A DNA stretch of 64,000 nt from positions 212,001-276,000 of the forward strand of contig JAIGNY010004048.1 in the NCBI GenBank assembly GCA_020152595.1, written 5' to 3'. The notes under the pieces are model-generated. The model made no database searches. It worked only from the letters and a program-made list of their open reading frames with translations, and had not been told where the DNA came from. The translations under genes were made by a program, and so were the position numbers. How positions within the stretch are numbered: position 1 is the stretch's first letter; the number at the start of each line of letters is the position of its first letter. This document shows positions 36,330 to 47,721 of this stretch, one piece after another. Source of the stretch: Chiridota heheva. Its lineage: Eukaryota > Echinodermata > Holothuroidea > Apodida > Chiridotidae.

Positions 36330-36960
36330 TTATTTTATACCAAATATAACATGAATCCAGTTTACTGTTCTTGAGATACTGTGTTCACAAAAAAAATTCA
36401 GCAAAATACCCACTATGCATATTAATGAAATTTAAGATTTTTATATCATAAACATATACACACAAGTTAACATCATAATTACACCAAATATGAAACAAAA
36501 CAGACAAGCGCTTCAAGATTTGTATACATTAAGCCCCGCCTACTCATTAATATGCATGGTATCACTACCAAAAACAATAGGGCACATCATGCGCTATTTG
36601 TGTAACCAAATATGACATGAATCTAGTTTACCTTTCTTGAGATACTGTGCCTACAAGCTTTTTTCAGCAAAATCATATTAAGCCCTGCTCACTATGCATA
36701 CTAATGAAATTCAACATTTTTAAATCATGAGCATGTACACACTTACTTAACATCATAATTACATCAAATATGAAACAAAACAGACATATGGTTCTTAAAA
36801 TATAAACATTTATATTAAGCCCCGCCTACCCATTAATATGCATGACATCACAACCAAAAATTATAGGGCACATCTACAGACCATGGGCTATCTGTGTGCC
36901 ACATATAACATGAATCCAGTGTATCGTGCTTGAGATATCGCGTTTATGAGCTGGCTGTCA
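36330..36960. repeat. 295-bp monomer family, cluster 1 (about 2 monomers)
   Basis: Monomers of about 290-300 bases share AAGCCCCGCCTACTCATTAA, ATGCATGACATCACCACCAA, GGGCACATCTA, CTTGAGATACTGTGTTTACA and TATGAAACAAAACAGACAT. The cluster ends in a CA-rich microsatellite (36965-36985) and GCCATCATGACTGCATAGG. Confidence 0.85.
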
Positions 36961-36989
36961 CAAACATACACACACACACACAAGCCATC

Positions 36990-37280
36990 ATGACTGCATA
37001 GGTTCAAGGTGCTATCACATCAGAAGCAATCAATAACATTCAAACACACAGAACTTTCATTCAATGACTTATGAGTTGAATTAAATGACTTTTATTTTTA
37101 GTTAAAATATACAGTGATAAGTTATGAATGGGGCTATATTTCACATTGATTCGCCAAATTTAGAGCTACTTGATGTAGAGGCTTAGGCCCGATTAACAAT
37201 GCTAGGCTTACATTGTAGCAAAAATCTGCATTAGTTTAACACCTATTTTACAAGCTGTAAAACAAACCCAGAAATACGCG
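36990..37280. repeat. dispersed repeat, copy related to 50695-50960
   Basis: Shares GGGCTATATTTCACATTGAT/GGGCTATATTTCAATTTGAT, ACTACTTGATGTAGA and CTTAGGCCC.ATTAACAATGCT with 50695-50960 in the same orientation. Confidence 0.8.
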
Positions 37281-37384
37281 GGGAAAAAATGAAAAGTTTT
37301 GTTTGTTTTTTCACCACAAATCAATGCAAAGATCAACTGATGAGTCGAATAAATTGGCAATAATAAAAACAAAATTGCAAAATA

Positions 37385-37735
37385 AACAAAAAATACTCCG
37401 CCAACTATACATATTAATGAAATTCAACAATTTTTATACCATGAACATGTACACACTAGCTAAAACGATACTGTAATTATACCAAATTTGAAGCAAAACA
37501 GAAATCTACTTGTTAAAACATTAACATTACAAATTCATTTTTTGGGAATAAAACTTATCGATATGCATGACATCACCACCAAAAACAATAGGGCACATCT
37601 ACGAACCATGGGTTGTCTGTGTACCACATATGACATGAATCTAGTTTATCATTCTTGAGATATCTTGTTTACAAGCTGGGCATCACACACAAACACACAT
37701 GCGCCATCATGAACATCCTGATGCTATCGCATCTG
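37385..37735. repeat. 295-bp monomer family, cluster 2 (about 1 monomer)
   Basis: One monomer with the same blocks as cluster 1, ending in CACACACAAACACACATGCG, CCATCATGAACATCCTGATG and CTATCGCATC. It lies less than 100 bases from ARMC2 exon h. Confidence 0.8.
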
Positions 37736-37823
37736 AACTAGAAAATGACAGGATGATAAATAAGAATTTGGCAAAACCACATTTTCAGCACTGAAATTGA
37801 TTTTAAAACTGGAATGAACTTAC

Positions 37824-38016
37824 CAAGTACCTGCAGCAGTAAATCAACACAGGTCTCATTTGATGCAATTACGGCTCCGATGTCTTCATTGATCGATAGA
37901 TTAGCAATCACTCTCACCAATTTGTTCAATACATCTTCCTGTTTGGACGCTGGAGCATCTGAACCGTCGTTATTATTCTCTTCCTCATTGCCCGAGGTAG
38001 ACGGCGCGTTGGAATT
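37824..38016 (-). CDS. ARMC2: ARMC2 exon h, acidic loop plus armadillo helices
   Basis: This 193-base exon has acceptor TATTGATAG and donor CTTG/GTAAGT. It opens with an acidic, Asn- and Ser-rich linker (NSNAPSTSGNEEENNNDGSD) and continues DVLNKLVRVIANLSINEDIG and a helical stretch ending DLLLQVL. A variable linker between armadillo blocks at this point fits the family. One leftover base plus AG from exon i gives Glu. Confidence 0.92.
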
Positions 38017-39004
38017 CTATCAATAAAAACAAAAATCATGTGATGCTTTGTTTCTTTTCATGTGGTTTATTTATTTTCAAAGGAAAGTTTTAATTTCTGC
38101 AGCTAACTACAGAAACTCAGAAAAGACCACTAAATACTATCTACAATCTTGGACAACTTGTTGAAACACTTCGGGAAAGCTTCCTCTGTTTTTATGAACA
38201 AACTTTTAATTCTTTATTATTCAACATCCATACATCATAAATAATGTCATTTTCTATAAGTTGTTCTTCAACCCTTATTTTTATCATCTTTAACTAGTAT
38301 TTGTTTCTTCTTAGGACATTTGCATGAGTTTCTTGACATCCCTAGCGTCCCCTATCATTCCTTAATGTCTTAACCTCTCCCCTCCCTCCCGCAGCTGATT
38401 CGATATTCACCATAGTTTAATTTGTTGTTTTTTCAATAAGGCTAAAGAACTAAAAAATCTAACATTGGATAGGGGGCAGGTTTGGTTTGTTGATGATAAG
38501 GGGCAAGAGGCAGGGAGTTTAAAATAGAGGAAGGAGACAAATAATGAAGAACACTGGACTGTTCTAACACTTTGTGCAAAATTGCAGAACAGTCTTTATA
38601 GTCTCAAATACATTCTTCTCAAAAACTCAGCTGCATTTCATTGGCTGTATAGTGTAGTCCTCTTTTCATCTGAATTCTGACACATACATGCACAGTAATT
38701 TAAGTATGCAATATAATCCCAATCACGGTACTCTTCGTATAAGCATGACCCCTTAACCATCGAGCCACTGCACCCCATCTATATATCTTTGGTAAAAACA
38801 ATTTAAAAGGCTGGAAAATGAAGAAGAAATTATAAGTTTTATCAATTGATTACTTAATCTTTTTATTAAACAAGATCTCTTCCATCAACAAATGCTATTT
38901 AGATGCATTCACAATTCCACAGATTAATTATGGTCATCTGATGTCTTTCAACCAATCAAATTTTAATATTCTTTTAACTGTTTCATATCTTAAAATTGAC
39001 CCAC
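38017..39004. other. intron between exons h and g, with SINE fragment
   Basis: Mostly unassigned. At 38750-38785 the minus strand reads GGTGCAGTGGCTCGATGGTT, the head of the SINE family found at 55709. Nothing else recognised. Confidence 0.5.
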
Positions 39005-39245
39005 CTTCAATGTTTGAGCAAGAAAGCTTCGGAATGTTGATAGCATAGTCTCCAGAGCATTCTCTGTGTTAAATAAGCAATACCTACAATCGTCATTCTT
39101 GGACGTCAAGTTACCAAGCACAAAACACACCCTAACCACCAGGTCTGGACGGTCTGGATGTTTGTGTAGTATTTGAATGAGGGAGGCGAAGGACGTAGCT
39201 TGGTCGCCAAGCACTGCACAGCAGTCATTGTGTAATGTTAACTTG
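39005..39245 (-). CDS. ARMC2: ARMC2 exon g, armadillo region
   Basis: This 241-base exon has acceptor TTATTCCAG and donor AAG/GTGGGT. It encodes KLTLHNDCCAVLGDQATSFA, SLIQILHKHPDRPDLVVRVC and FVLGNLTSKNDDCRYCLFNT, then a helical tail ending FLAQTLK. DLVVRVCFVLGNLTSKN is the most recognisable ARMC2 signature in the window. The exon ends at a codon boundary and exon h begins at one. Confidence 0.95.
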
Positions 39246-39794
39246 CTGGAATAAGAAAAGGACATATCTTAATTTAATTGGTACTAGCTCACAGCTCACA
39301 CGGCTTACTGTTTAACAGCTAATTGCTAAACAGCTAATCATTAACTATTTTTATTACACAGCAAAGGGCCAGATAAACATTTCAACTTGAACTGTTGGAA
39401 GACAGCATGCTCGACAATTCAAAGCTAGCATGGGTTTATTGAGGGATGTATAACCAGAAATAAAGCTAGTAGGAACAAATAATTTCAAATTACTTAAACC
39501 TTTGAAGAATGCACTTACCTTGTGCTTTGCTTTAAATTTTCACAACATTTTACTACAAGCTTCAAAATACCTCGGAGTTGTTCCAGATATTTATAAGACA
39601 AAAAAGCTCAAAGGTTACTACAGTACCTTACCCAGTAACTCTAAAATAAAAAACATAAAAACTAGCACTCCTTATAAACTAAAACACCTCTTTTAGTTCT
39701 ATCCATTAATCCACATAGAAAGGACAAGCCCAGACTTGCCAATGTCAATATAACATCCTTGTGGCGTGATGCAATTATTTTTGAAGTCATCACC
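39246..39794. other. intronic, nothing recognised
   Basis: Right-hand side of the intron between exons f and g. Nothing recognised. Confidence 0.45.
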
Positions 39795-40238
39795 CCCTCC
39801 CAAACCTGTACCCTCCCCGACCTGTACCCTCCCCAACCCGTACCCTCCCCAACCCGTACCCTCCCCAACCCGCCACCCTCCCCAACCCGTACCCTCCCCA
39901 ACCGTACCCTCCCCAACCCGTGCCCTCCCCAACCCGTGCCCTCCCCAACCCGTACCCTCCCCAACCCCTACCCTCCCCAACCCCTACCCTCCCCAACCCC
40001 TACCCTCCCCAACCCCTACCCTCCCCAACCCGCACCCTCCCCAACCCGTACCCTCCCAACCTGCACCCTCCCCAACCGTGCCCTTCCCAAGCCATACCCT
40101 CCCCAACCCGCACCCTCCCCAACCCGTACCCTCCCCAACCCGTACCCTCCCCAACCCGTACCCTCCCAAGCCCGTACCCTCCCCAACCCGCACCCTCCTT
40201 AACCTCCCCAACCCGTACCCTCCCCAACCCGTACCCTG
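39795..40238. repeat. 16-bp minisatellite, about 27 units, G-rich on the ARMC2 sense strand
   Basis: Plus-strand unit ACCCTCCCCAACCCGT; on the minus (transcribed-sense) strand the unit is ACGGGTTGGGGAGGGT, so runs of three or four G recur every few bases. It lies about 285 bases downstream of the exon f donor. Confidence 0.97.
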
Positions 40239-40522
40239 GTGCTACTCACCATTACATAGGTTCACATTATGTTTCGCACGCTCACCAAAAAAAGGAAACA
40301 AAACTTCCCCAATCACAGCCTAAGATAATTAAGGTGAAACAAAAAGAAATTAACAAGAGTAAACAAACAACAATGCATCAACAAACAAGTAACAATGCAT
40401 AAACAAATGAAAAAAGAATCAACAACAAAGAAGTAAACAAGAATGTGAACACCATATAGACAAACATGTAAACAAAAACATTACGTACAGACAAAAAGTA
40501 CATACAACACATGATCACCAAC

Positions 40523-40719
40523 CTCAATATTCTTGAAATATTCATCATCAAGTCACCGTCAGTGATGAAGACTTCCATGATTGCACAAAGCTCTGAGATA
40601 ACGCTGTGTTGCAAGAAATCGCCACGATTATCACTGGAGTCTGCAAGGTTTCTTAAAGTAGCAGTTATTTGAAGAAGCAGGTTACAAATTGGCTTGCTTG
40701 GACGTTTACTTTCTTGGGG
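40523..40719 (-). CDS. ARMC2: ARMC2 exon f, armadillo region
   Basis: This 197-base exon has acceptor TACTTCTCAG and donor GAG/GTTGGT. It encodes PQESKRPSKPICNLLLQITA, TLRNLADSSDNRGDFLQHSV and ISELCAIMEVFITDGDLMMN, ending ISRIL plus two bases completed by exon g (Ser). Degenerate partial copies of its first half lie just upstream at 40815-41190. Confidence 0.92.
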
Positions 40720-40779
40720 CTGAGAAGTAAATATTTCAAAGACAAAAACCTTCACTTTTTTGTTTATATTTTTCAACTA

Positions 40780-41190
40780 ATTTTAATGAAAATGATGAGG
40801 TTGGATACAATCCTGATGAACAAGTTGCAAGGTTTCTTAACAGCAATTTGAAGAAAGGTTACAAATTATCCTGAATAGCCAAATTTCAAAGACAAAAATA
40901 ATTTTTTGTTTACAATAATTTTGGAAAAGATGAGTTGGATACAATAAATCTCCACGATTATTCACTGGAGTCTCAAGGTTTCTTAAAGTAGCAGTTATTT
41001 GAAGAAGCAGGTTACATTTTTACCATGTTTTTGGAGCTGAGAAGTAAATTGAATGAGGGAAGACAAAAACCTTCACTTTTTGTTTATATTTTTCAACAAT
41101 TTTAATGAAAATGATGATGTTGTTTGTTTGATGACAACTTGAAACTAACAGCAATGAAGGTCAATGATTATCCTGAATAGCCAGAATTAT
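40780..41190 (-). pseudogene. degenerate partial copies of ARMC2 exon f and its upstream intron
   Basis: 40936-41120 repeats 40612-40800 (CTGGAGTCT.CAAGGTTTCTT, AAAGTAGCAGTTATTTGAAG, AAGCAGGTTAC) with a small deletion that shifts the frame after LRNL and loss of the original acceptor context. A shorter, more diverged half copy at 40815-40935 has its own partner at 41130-41190 (TTATCCTGAATAGCCA in both). This is a tandem duplication covering the 5' half of exon f. Confidence 0.85.
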
Positions 41191-41759
41191 CATTACAAGG
41201 TAGTGGCCAAAAGTAGGGAGAACAAGAAATTCCTCAACAAAAGCCACAGCTTTTACCATGTTTTGCATGGGTAAAACAAAATGAAAGTAGAGAGGGGGTG
41301 GAAGAGGAATGCTGTTTAAAATCTTTAGAGCGGTTTTGTCCCAACACTTTTTGCCATGGTTGTCTGAGCGCCTGTACAAAGTATATGGAAGTAATAAGGA
41401 TTATATTAGGATAAGCAAAATAATAGTGAGTTAAAAGTCAACAGGAAACAGGTAGCATGTTGTGGCTTGTGTAAAATTGAGCTCAGGGCAGCAATGGGAC
41501 TACAGAACATGATTGATAGAGACAATAATCTGAAATTTGTGTCCAAAAGTTTTCAGAGGAATTATACATAGTATATCGTAAAATTAACATTTTATTCACA
41601 TGTATATTAAAAAAAAAAAAAATTTTAGACCATTTATCTGAGTAGGGAGAAGAGGAGTGTGCAGCAGGGAGCCATTTGTTTGTAAACATTTGATTAGCAG
41701 TTTTGCTACTCATTTCATAAAAATGATTAGCAACACATTAAAATTGACTAGCAATAATG
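41191..41759. other. intronic, nothing firm
   Basis: 41355-41390 matches the reverse complement of 46750-46785 (CTGTACAAAGTATATG), a small shared repeat piece. Otherwise unassigned. Confidence 0.45.
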
Positions 41760-42150
41760 ATGCATATTTAGGCCTTATTATTATTATTATTATTATTCAC
41801 AACTTCTACAGCGCCAAATCCAAAAAAGGCTCTTGGCGCTTTACAAAAGACAAAACATGAAAGACACATTAAAAGCTTAAATACAGTCAAACGATACTAG
41901 GGCCTTAACAATATAAAAACCTTAATAACCGATACAAGGGCCTAAACAGTATAAAAAGGTATATACAAACTATAAAAGCAGTAAAAAGCGAGGTAGAAAG
42001 GTATAAAACTGGTAATGTACAAAAAGTAGAACTTACAAGTAAAAAACAATCAAAAGTACTGAAAATAGCTATGAGTCAAAAGCAGCCACAAACAAGTGAG
42101 TTTTGAGGAATTTCTTGAAAGTTTTGACATCAGAGGCACATTTTATGAAA
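41760..42150. repeat. dispersed repeat with TTATTA head and GGCGCTTTACA motif
   Basis: ATTATTATTATTATTCACAA, CTACAGCGCC and CTTGGCGCTTTACAAAAGAC, then an A-rich body. Weaker versions of the head occur at 12585 and 54905. This resembles a widespread short interspersed type in marine invertebrates; the assignment is tentative. Confidence 0.5.
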
Positions 42151-42164
42151 ACGGGCAAATTGTT

Positions 42165-42290
42165 CCAGAGAGTAATTTGATTTTGTAATACTCTTTGATT
42201 TAATACGCTTCAAATGGTACAAATTGTTCCAGAGAGTTATTGATTTTGTAATACTCTTTGATTTAATACGCTTCAAATGGTACCTTTTTC
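42165..42290. repeat. tandem duplication, about 62 bases twice
   Basis: AAATTGTTCCAGAGAGTAAT to CTTCAAATGGTAC is present twice in succession with only a few changes, so it is recent. Confidence 0.9.
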
Positions 42291-42339
42291 AATGCAGTTT
42301 TCAGTTTTCCTACTATTTCCTAACAAAAATTGTGCACCC

Positions 42340-42690
42340 CCTATGGCAAAAGTATTGACTCCCTTGCCCAAACAGATGCTAGAATTTTGCTTTCCAAATA
42401 AAAAAAAAGTTTACTTCTACAGTATAAATCATCATTTTTATGGAAAATGTGTAGGAAATTTAGTTTAGAAAGAACAGATAACTTCTTTCAATGTCATTTA
42501 AACTCAACATCGCGTGACTTTTTTGCCATACTCGCTAGGGCTTTCATTGTGAAAATTTTACATACTATGATACCTCACCGTAAAACATTTCAAAACTATG
42601 CCACCACCCCGGAAGTTCTGATCATACCAGTCCTCTCGAAATAGCCACCATCTTTTGCAAAGCACGCAGAATTTCAGCTCTGTTGAAACT
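42340..42690 (+). repeat. dispersed repeat, copy related to 16491-16810
   Basis: Carries the same ordered blocks as 16491-16810 and ends with a single TTTTGCAAAGCACGCAGAAT TTCAGCTCTG unit where the other copy enters its 20-bp array. Confidence 0.75.
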
Positions 42691-43770
42691 TTTTTTTGTT
42701 TGTTTCTTTTGCAATATTTTTTCTTTCTTGCAAAATTTATATTAAATGTACTGATTGTGACGATTCAAGTATTTTAACTTTGTGATTTTTGGTCGATTTA
42801 GCAGCTTGTAAAATGGGCCTTGATTGAGTGTGATTTAAAACCTTAGGTTATGGCCTATTGTTACTGTTAGTTTCAACTTTCACTATTTACTGCTGCAGAA
42901 TCGCAAGCTACTCACATTTCGGCAAAATCAACGTGCAAAATTTTCCCATTCATAGGTGATTACTGCGCATTTGTGATTCTCGCATTAAAAATGGCGTTTT
43001 TTAATTATATTGCTTTTATTTGAAGGCTGAAAACTTCAATCAGTTTGGGAATTTATTGTAGCCAATCGCAATTTTATGAAGCAAGGTAGGGAAATGAATC
43101 GCTAAATGATGTTATGCACAATTTTTGCGATGCAAACCCTAACAAATTGCTCCCTGTGCAGGGTAAGTAAAAATGAATGGTAGGATGTGATAATGGGTCA
43201 ATCAGCATTTGAATTCAATGGGCGGAAATGGGCAGTTAATGTCAATTTATGCACATGCGGGAGGGGGTGGCGTAAATGATCACTGCCAAGCGGAAACATT
43301 TTGTATATTAACTTGAATATCAAATGGCAGATAGACAGCTTGGGAGCCGAATCTCCACCATAGATGTTTTCTTTTAGATTTAGAAAATAACTGTGGGTTT
43401 CAAATTATTTAGCATTAATTTCTATTACATGAATGCTTTTGGGATCATTTTCTTAGATATTTGCATATTTCTTGTTTGTCGCACATTCTAAATTAAAAAA
43501 TAGAATGAATGTACCATCATGAAAGAAAGCATTACATGATAATTCAGTCAATTGCATATTAAAAAAAAATTCAGATGGGGTATGCTATGCAAGTGCACAC
43601 CCTTTGATGGTTTGAGGCATATGCCTATGCAAAAAGCACGCACATTTCAGTTTGCAGCCTATAATAGAGAAACAGTATCCTACAGATCAAACTTCACAAC
43701 ATATATAGTGCAAACCGATGGTTTCTCGAGAACTATACTAAAGTTAAATATGGTCTTTAAGGGAGATGTA
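42691..43770. other. intronic, nothing recognised
   Basis: AT-rich intron between exons e and f. No exon or known repeat seen. Confidence 0.45.
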
Positions 43771-43774
43771 GATA

Positions 43775-44130
43775 GTATGTAAAAAGTATGTAGATAGTAT
43801 GTAGATAGTATGTAGATAGTATGTAGATAGTACGTAGATAGTGCGTTGATAGTACATAGATAGTATGTAGATAGTACGTAGATAGTGCGTAGATAGTACG
43901 TAGATAGTACGTAGATAGTATGTAGATAGTACGTAGATAGTATGTAGATAGCGAGGTACGTAGGTAGTAAGTAGATAGTACGTAGGTAGTACGTAGATAA
44001 TACATAGATAGTACATAGATAGTACTTAGATAGTATGTAGACAGTACGTAAATAGTACGTAGATAGTATGTAGATAGTATGTAGATAGTATGTAGATAGT
44101 ATGTAGATAGTATGTAGATAGTATATTCAT
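43775..44130. repeat. 11-bp minisatellite, about 32 units
   Basis: Unit GTAGATAGTAT, with GTAGATAGTAC variants interspersed in the middle. Confidence 0.97.
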
Positions 44131-44289
44131 CCCATTAAAGTTCCATATGAGAGCTCAAAGATTATTTTTAAGTTAACCAGAAAACCAAAGGTTTTGAGTT
44201 CCGACTTACGATATGCATTTTAAGTTTGAACTATTGTATAATAAAAGGTATTGCACAATGAGCTCAAAATAACAGCAATAATTTACTCA

Positions 44290-45960
44290 GGTTCTCAGAA
44301 GAATGGAGTTTCACAATTAATTAAATTCAACCATCTTTATGCCATTAACATGTATACACTTGCTAACAAAATAATTATTTCAACTATGAAACAAAACAGA
44401 CATGCGCCTGTTAAAATATGAGCATTTTAGGATTTTTATTTCAAGCCTTGTGTATTCATTAATATGCATGACATTGCTACCAAAAATAATACGGCATATC
44501 TGCTGTCCACGGGCAATCTGTGTACCACATTTGACCTGAATCCCCATATCATTCTTGAGATACTGTGTTACAAGCTCTCTTCAACAAAGTCATGGTAATC
44601 CCCACCCACTATGTATATTTATGAAATTCAACATTTTTGTACCATGAACATTATTTACACATTAGCTAACAACATAATTGTACTAAATTTTTAAGTAAAT
44701 CAATCATAAGGTTTTTAAAACATGAGCATTTTAAGATTTTATAATCAAGCCCCGCCTACTCATTAATATGCACAACATTGCCACCAAAATCCATAGGAAC
44801 ATCTGTGGATCATGGACAATCTATGTACCACATATGAACTGAATCCCATGTATTATTCTTGAGATACTGTGTTACAAGCTCTTTTCAACAAAATTATGTT
44901 AAGCCCCACCCACTATGTATATTGATGAGATTCAACATTTTGGTACCATAAACATGCTTTCACTAGCTAACAACATAAGCACACCAACTATGAAACAAAA
45001 CAGACATGTAGTTGTTAAAATATGAGCATTTTAAGACTTATCATCAAGCCCTGCCAACTCATTAATATGCACGACATTGCCACCAAAATCCATAGGGAAC
45101 ATCTGCAGACCATGGGCTATCTGTGTACCACATTTTGAACTGAATCCCATGTATTATTCTTCAGATACTGTGTTTACAAGCTCTTTTCACAAAATCATGT
45201 GAAGTCTCGCCCACTAAGCATACTAATGAAATTCAACAATTTGGTACCATGAACATGTACACACTAACAACATAATTACACCTAATATGAAACAAAACAG
45301 ATAAATGGTTGTTAAAATATGAGCTTTTTAAGATTTTATCATTACGCCCCACTTTCTCATTAAAATGCATGACATCGCCACCAAAAACAACAGGGCACAT
45401 CTATGGACCATGAGTTATCTGTGTACCACACATAACATGAATCCGGTGTATGGTTCTTGAGAGATCGTGCTTATGAGCTAGTGTCACACACATACATACA
45501 TGCCTACATACATACACGCATACATACATACATATATACATACATATGCGTTTAGACCCAGCTGATGATGTATCCGTAATCCTATACAACTTGTGACCAA
45601 TCAACCATACATGTGTAGACCCTACAACTGATGACGTGGGGGTAATCCTATAACTGGCAACCAATGTACAACACACACATGGGATGGCAGTATTAGAAAA
45701 TCAGGTTACACACATATTTTTAAGTGATCCTATCTATTAGGTAACAATGTACTGAAATGCAAGATAAAAAACTGAACTACAGTAGTGTTGAAGTCTAAAA
45801 ACAGCCGAGGACGTCATCAGTTGTGTATGTCATCGCAATGAAGATGTGTAAACATACGGATGTCATCGGTTCGTGGGTCTAAACAGGTGCACCCACACAG
45901 ACATACATACACACACACCATCATGACCACATAGGTTCCTGATGCTGATCGCATTGGAAC
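44290..45960. repeat. 295-bp monomer family, cluster 3 (about 4 monomers plus tail)
   Basis: Monomer landmarks (CATTAATATGCA) recur at about 44458, 44762, 45060 and 45355. The cluster then enters an ACATACAT microsatellite (45484-45545), a 390-base stretch with TGATGATGTATCCGTAATCC-type internal repeats, a second CACACA run (45900) and the same CCATCATGACCACATAGGTT tail as clusters 1 and 2. Confidence 0.85.
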
Positions 45961-46349
45961 CAAAAAAATGAATTGCCTAACTTTGCAGCAGTGCAAAAGA
46001 CCACGTTGCAGTGCTACTACAATAATCAGATAATTGCGCTGATTATTTCCAGAATTGATGCAATCCACATTCATTATGATGTTATTGGTCCGTATTTTAT
46101 CACTTCCCTGGGGAGTAACCAAAAGTGGCACAATTATGTCGACATTTATCAGCATTTCCAAAATGGTGCTCACCGTCGTCGACATGTCTTCAACTCTTAA
46201 CATTCAAAATTGACGACAATGGCTATACAGCTTTTTTCCTTCATTATTTATTTTATCCAAACAATTCTCAACTCTCAATTTTTAAACAAAGTGCTCACCA
46301 AAGGAGTACGCACAATTGTATCACATAGATACCCCTCCCTACCTTATTT

Positions 46350-46692
46350 TATATGATACACACCTCATTCTGATCAATGTCATATGATACACACCTCATT
46401 CTGATCAATGTCATATGATACACACCTCATTCTGATCAATGTCATATGATACACACCTCATTCTGATCAATGTCATATGATACACACCTCATTCTGATCA
46501 ATGTCATATGATACACACCTCATTCTGATCAATGTCATATGATACACACCTCATTCTGATCAATGTCATATGATACACACCTCATTCTGATCAATGTCAT
46601 ATGATACACACCTCATTCTGATCAATGTCATATGATACACACCTCATTCTGATCAATGTCATATGATACACACCTCATTCTGATCAATGTCA
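46350..46692. repeat. 31-bp minisatellite, 11 essentially identical units
   Basis: Unit CATATGATACACACCTCATT plus CTGATCAATGT. I see no substitution between full units, unlike every other array in the window. This implies very recent expansion, ongoing homogenisation, or an assembly artefact. Confidence 0.95.
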
Positions 46693-46965
46693 TGAACTTC
46701 TGAATCCTCTTTAACTATCAATTCCCATTACTTTATTATCATGTCGTTAGCTGTCATATACTTTGTACAGGCGCTTAGACAAACAACAGCTTTACATCAC
46801 AAATTTACATATGAACACATGAAAACACTGCACTGCAATTTTGACCAATTTTCAAGGGTTTGTTGATTTCTAAGACTTAGTTCAAGCAATTTAGTTACTA
46901 TCTCCCCGGCCTGTCCATAGATCTTAAGTTACAAATGACAAGTTTTCAAATCATAGAGAACTTAC

Positions 46966-47138
46966 AATGTCATTGATCGAATGTAGTAACTTTGCTAATG
47001 CTGGTAAGAGATTCCTCCTCAATAACTCCTGAATTATCCGAGCATTACCCGAGAGAAATTTCAGTCCTCCGACACAGTAGACAAGAGATTCACTCGAAGA
47101 AACAGGATTCAGGGTGCCAAGCAGTGATATTATTAAAT
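46966..47138 (-). CDS. ARMC2: ARMC2 exon e, armadillo region
   Basis: This 173-base exon has acceptor CATTTGCAG and donor ATT/GTAAGT. It encodes LIISLLGTLNPVSSSESLVY, CVGGLKFLSGNARIIQELL and RRNLLPALAKLLHSINDI. It ends at a codon boundary, matching exon f. A foldback transposon begins 26 bases upstream of its acceptor (see findings). Confidence 0.88.
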
Positions 47139-47163
47139 CTGCAAATGAAGTGATTTTCAGATG

Positions 47164-47721
47164 AAAGGATTAGTTCAGGGGTCCAGCAAGTTTATCTTAT
47201 ATGAAAGAGTACTTCAAAAGAAACAAAATGGTGAAGAAAGCATTTCAAAATCTTATTCCGTTAAGGAGATTTAATTAATTTAATGGTTGGTATCATTTTT
47301 GTAGAACAACTGAAATCAGATTAGTTGTCAGATTCCTGAAAGTCTTTAGTGTTTTATCATATGATAGTGATTTTGTGGCTTAAAAACTATTGGATTTGTC
47401 AGGAAAGTAGTAAGACAGAATATTATACAGGTAATCATAATTTACCACCTGTAGAAAGTTTGAGTAAAAATAAAATAGGAATAAAGTTTAATAAATTTTC
47501 TTTGAAATACATTTACAATTGTTAAGAATGTGAGGATGACAGCACCAACCTTCCATAGTAGACTTAGTACACCAGTCCTTTCTACACAGATAAGACAGAA
47601 CTTTAAACTTGAATATCCTCTACAAGGAATAAGATTTTGTAATGCTTTCTTCATCATTTTGTTTCTTTTAAAGTCCTCTTTCATATAAGATAAACTTGCT
47701 TGACCACTGAAATAATCCTTT
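47164..47721. mobile_element. foldback (long inverted repeat) element, copy 1
   Basis: Ends are inverted copies of about 110 bases: AAAGGATTAGTTCAG, GCAAGTTTATCTTATATGAA, GAAACAAAATGGTGAAGAAA and GCATTTCAAAATCTTATTCC on the left, and their reverse complements on the right. No coding capacity. A second copy is at 53235-53816. Its left end is 26 bases from ARMC2 exon e. Confidence 0.85.

Noticed and set aside
39759..40402. Proline-rich frames (PNPYPPQP) on the plus strand and Gly-rich frames on the minus strand
   Set aside because: Products of the 16-bp array and antisense to or inside an ARMC2 intron.
45559..45830. Possible hammerhead ribozyme (several CTGATGA motifs)
   Set aside because: No matching GAAA core or plausible three-stem arrangement could be found by eye.
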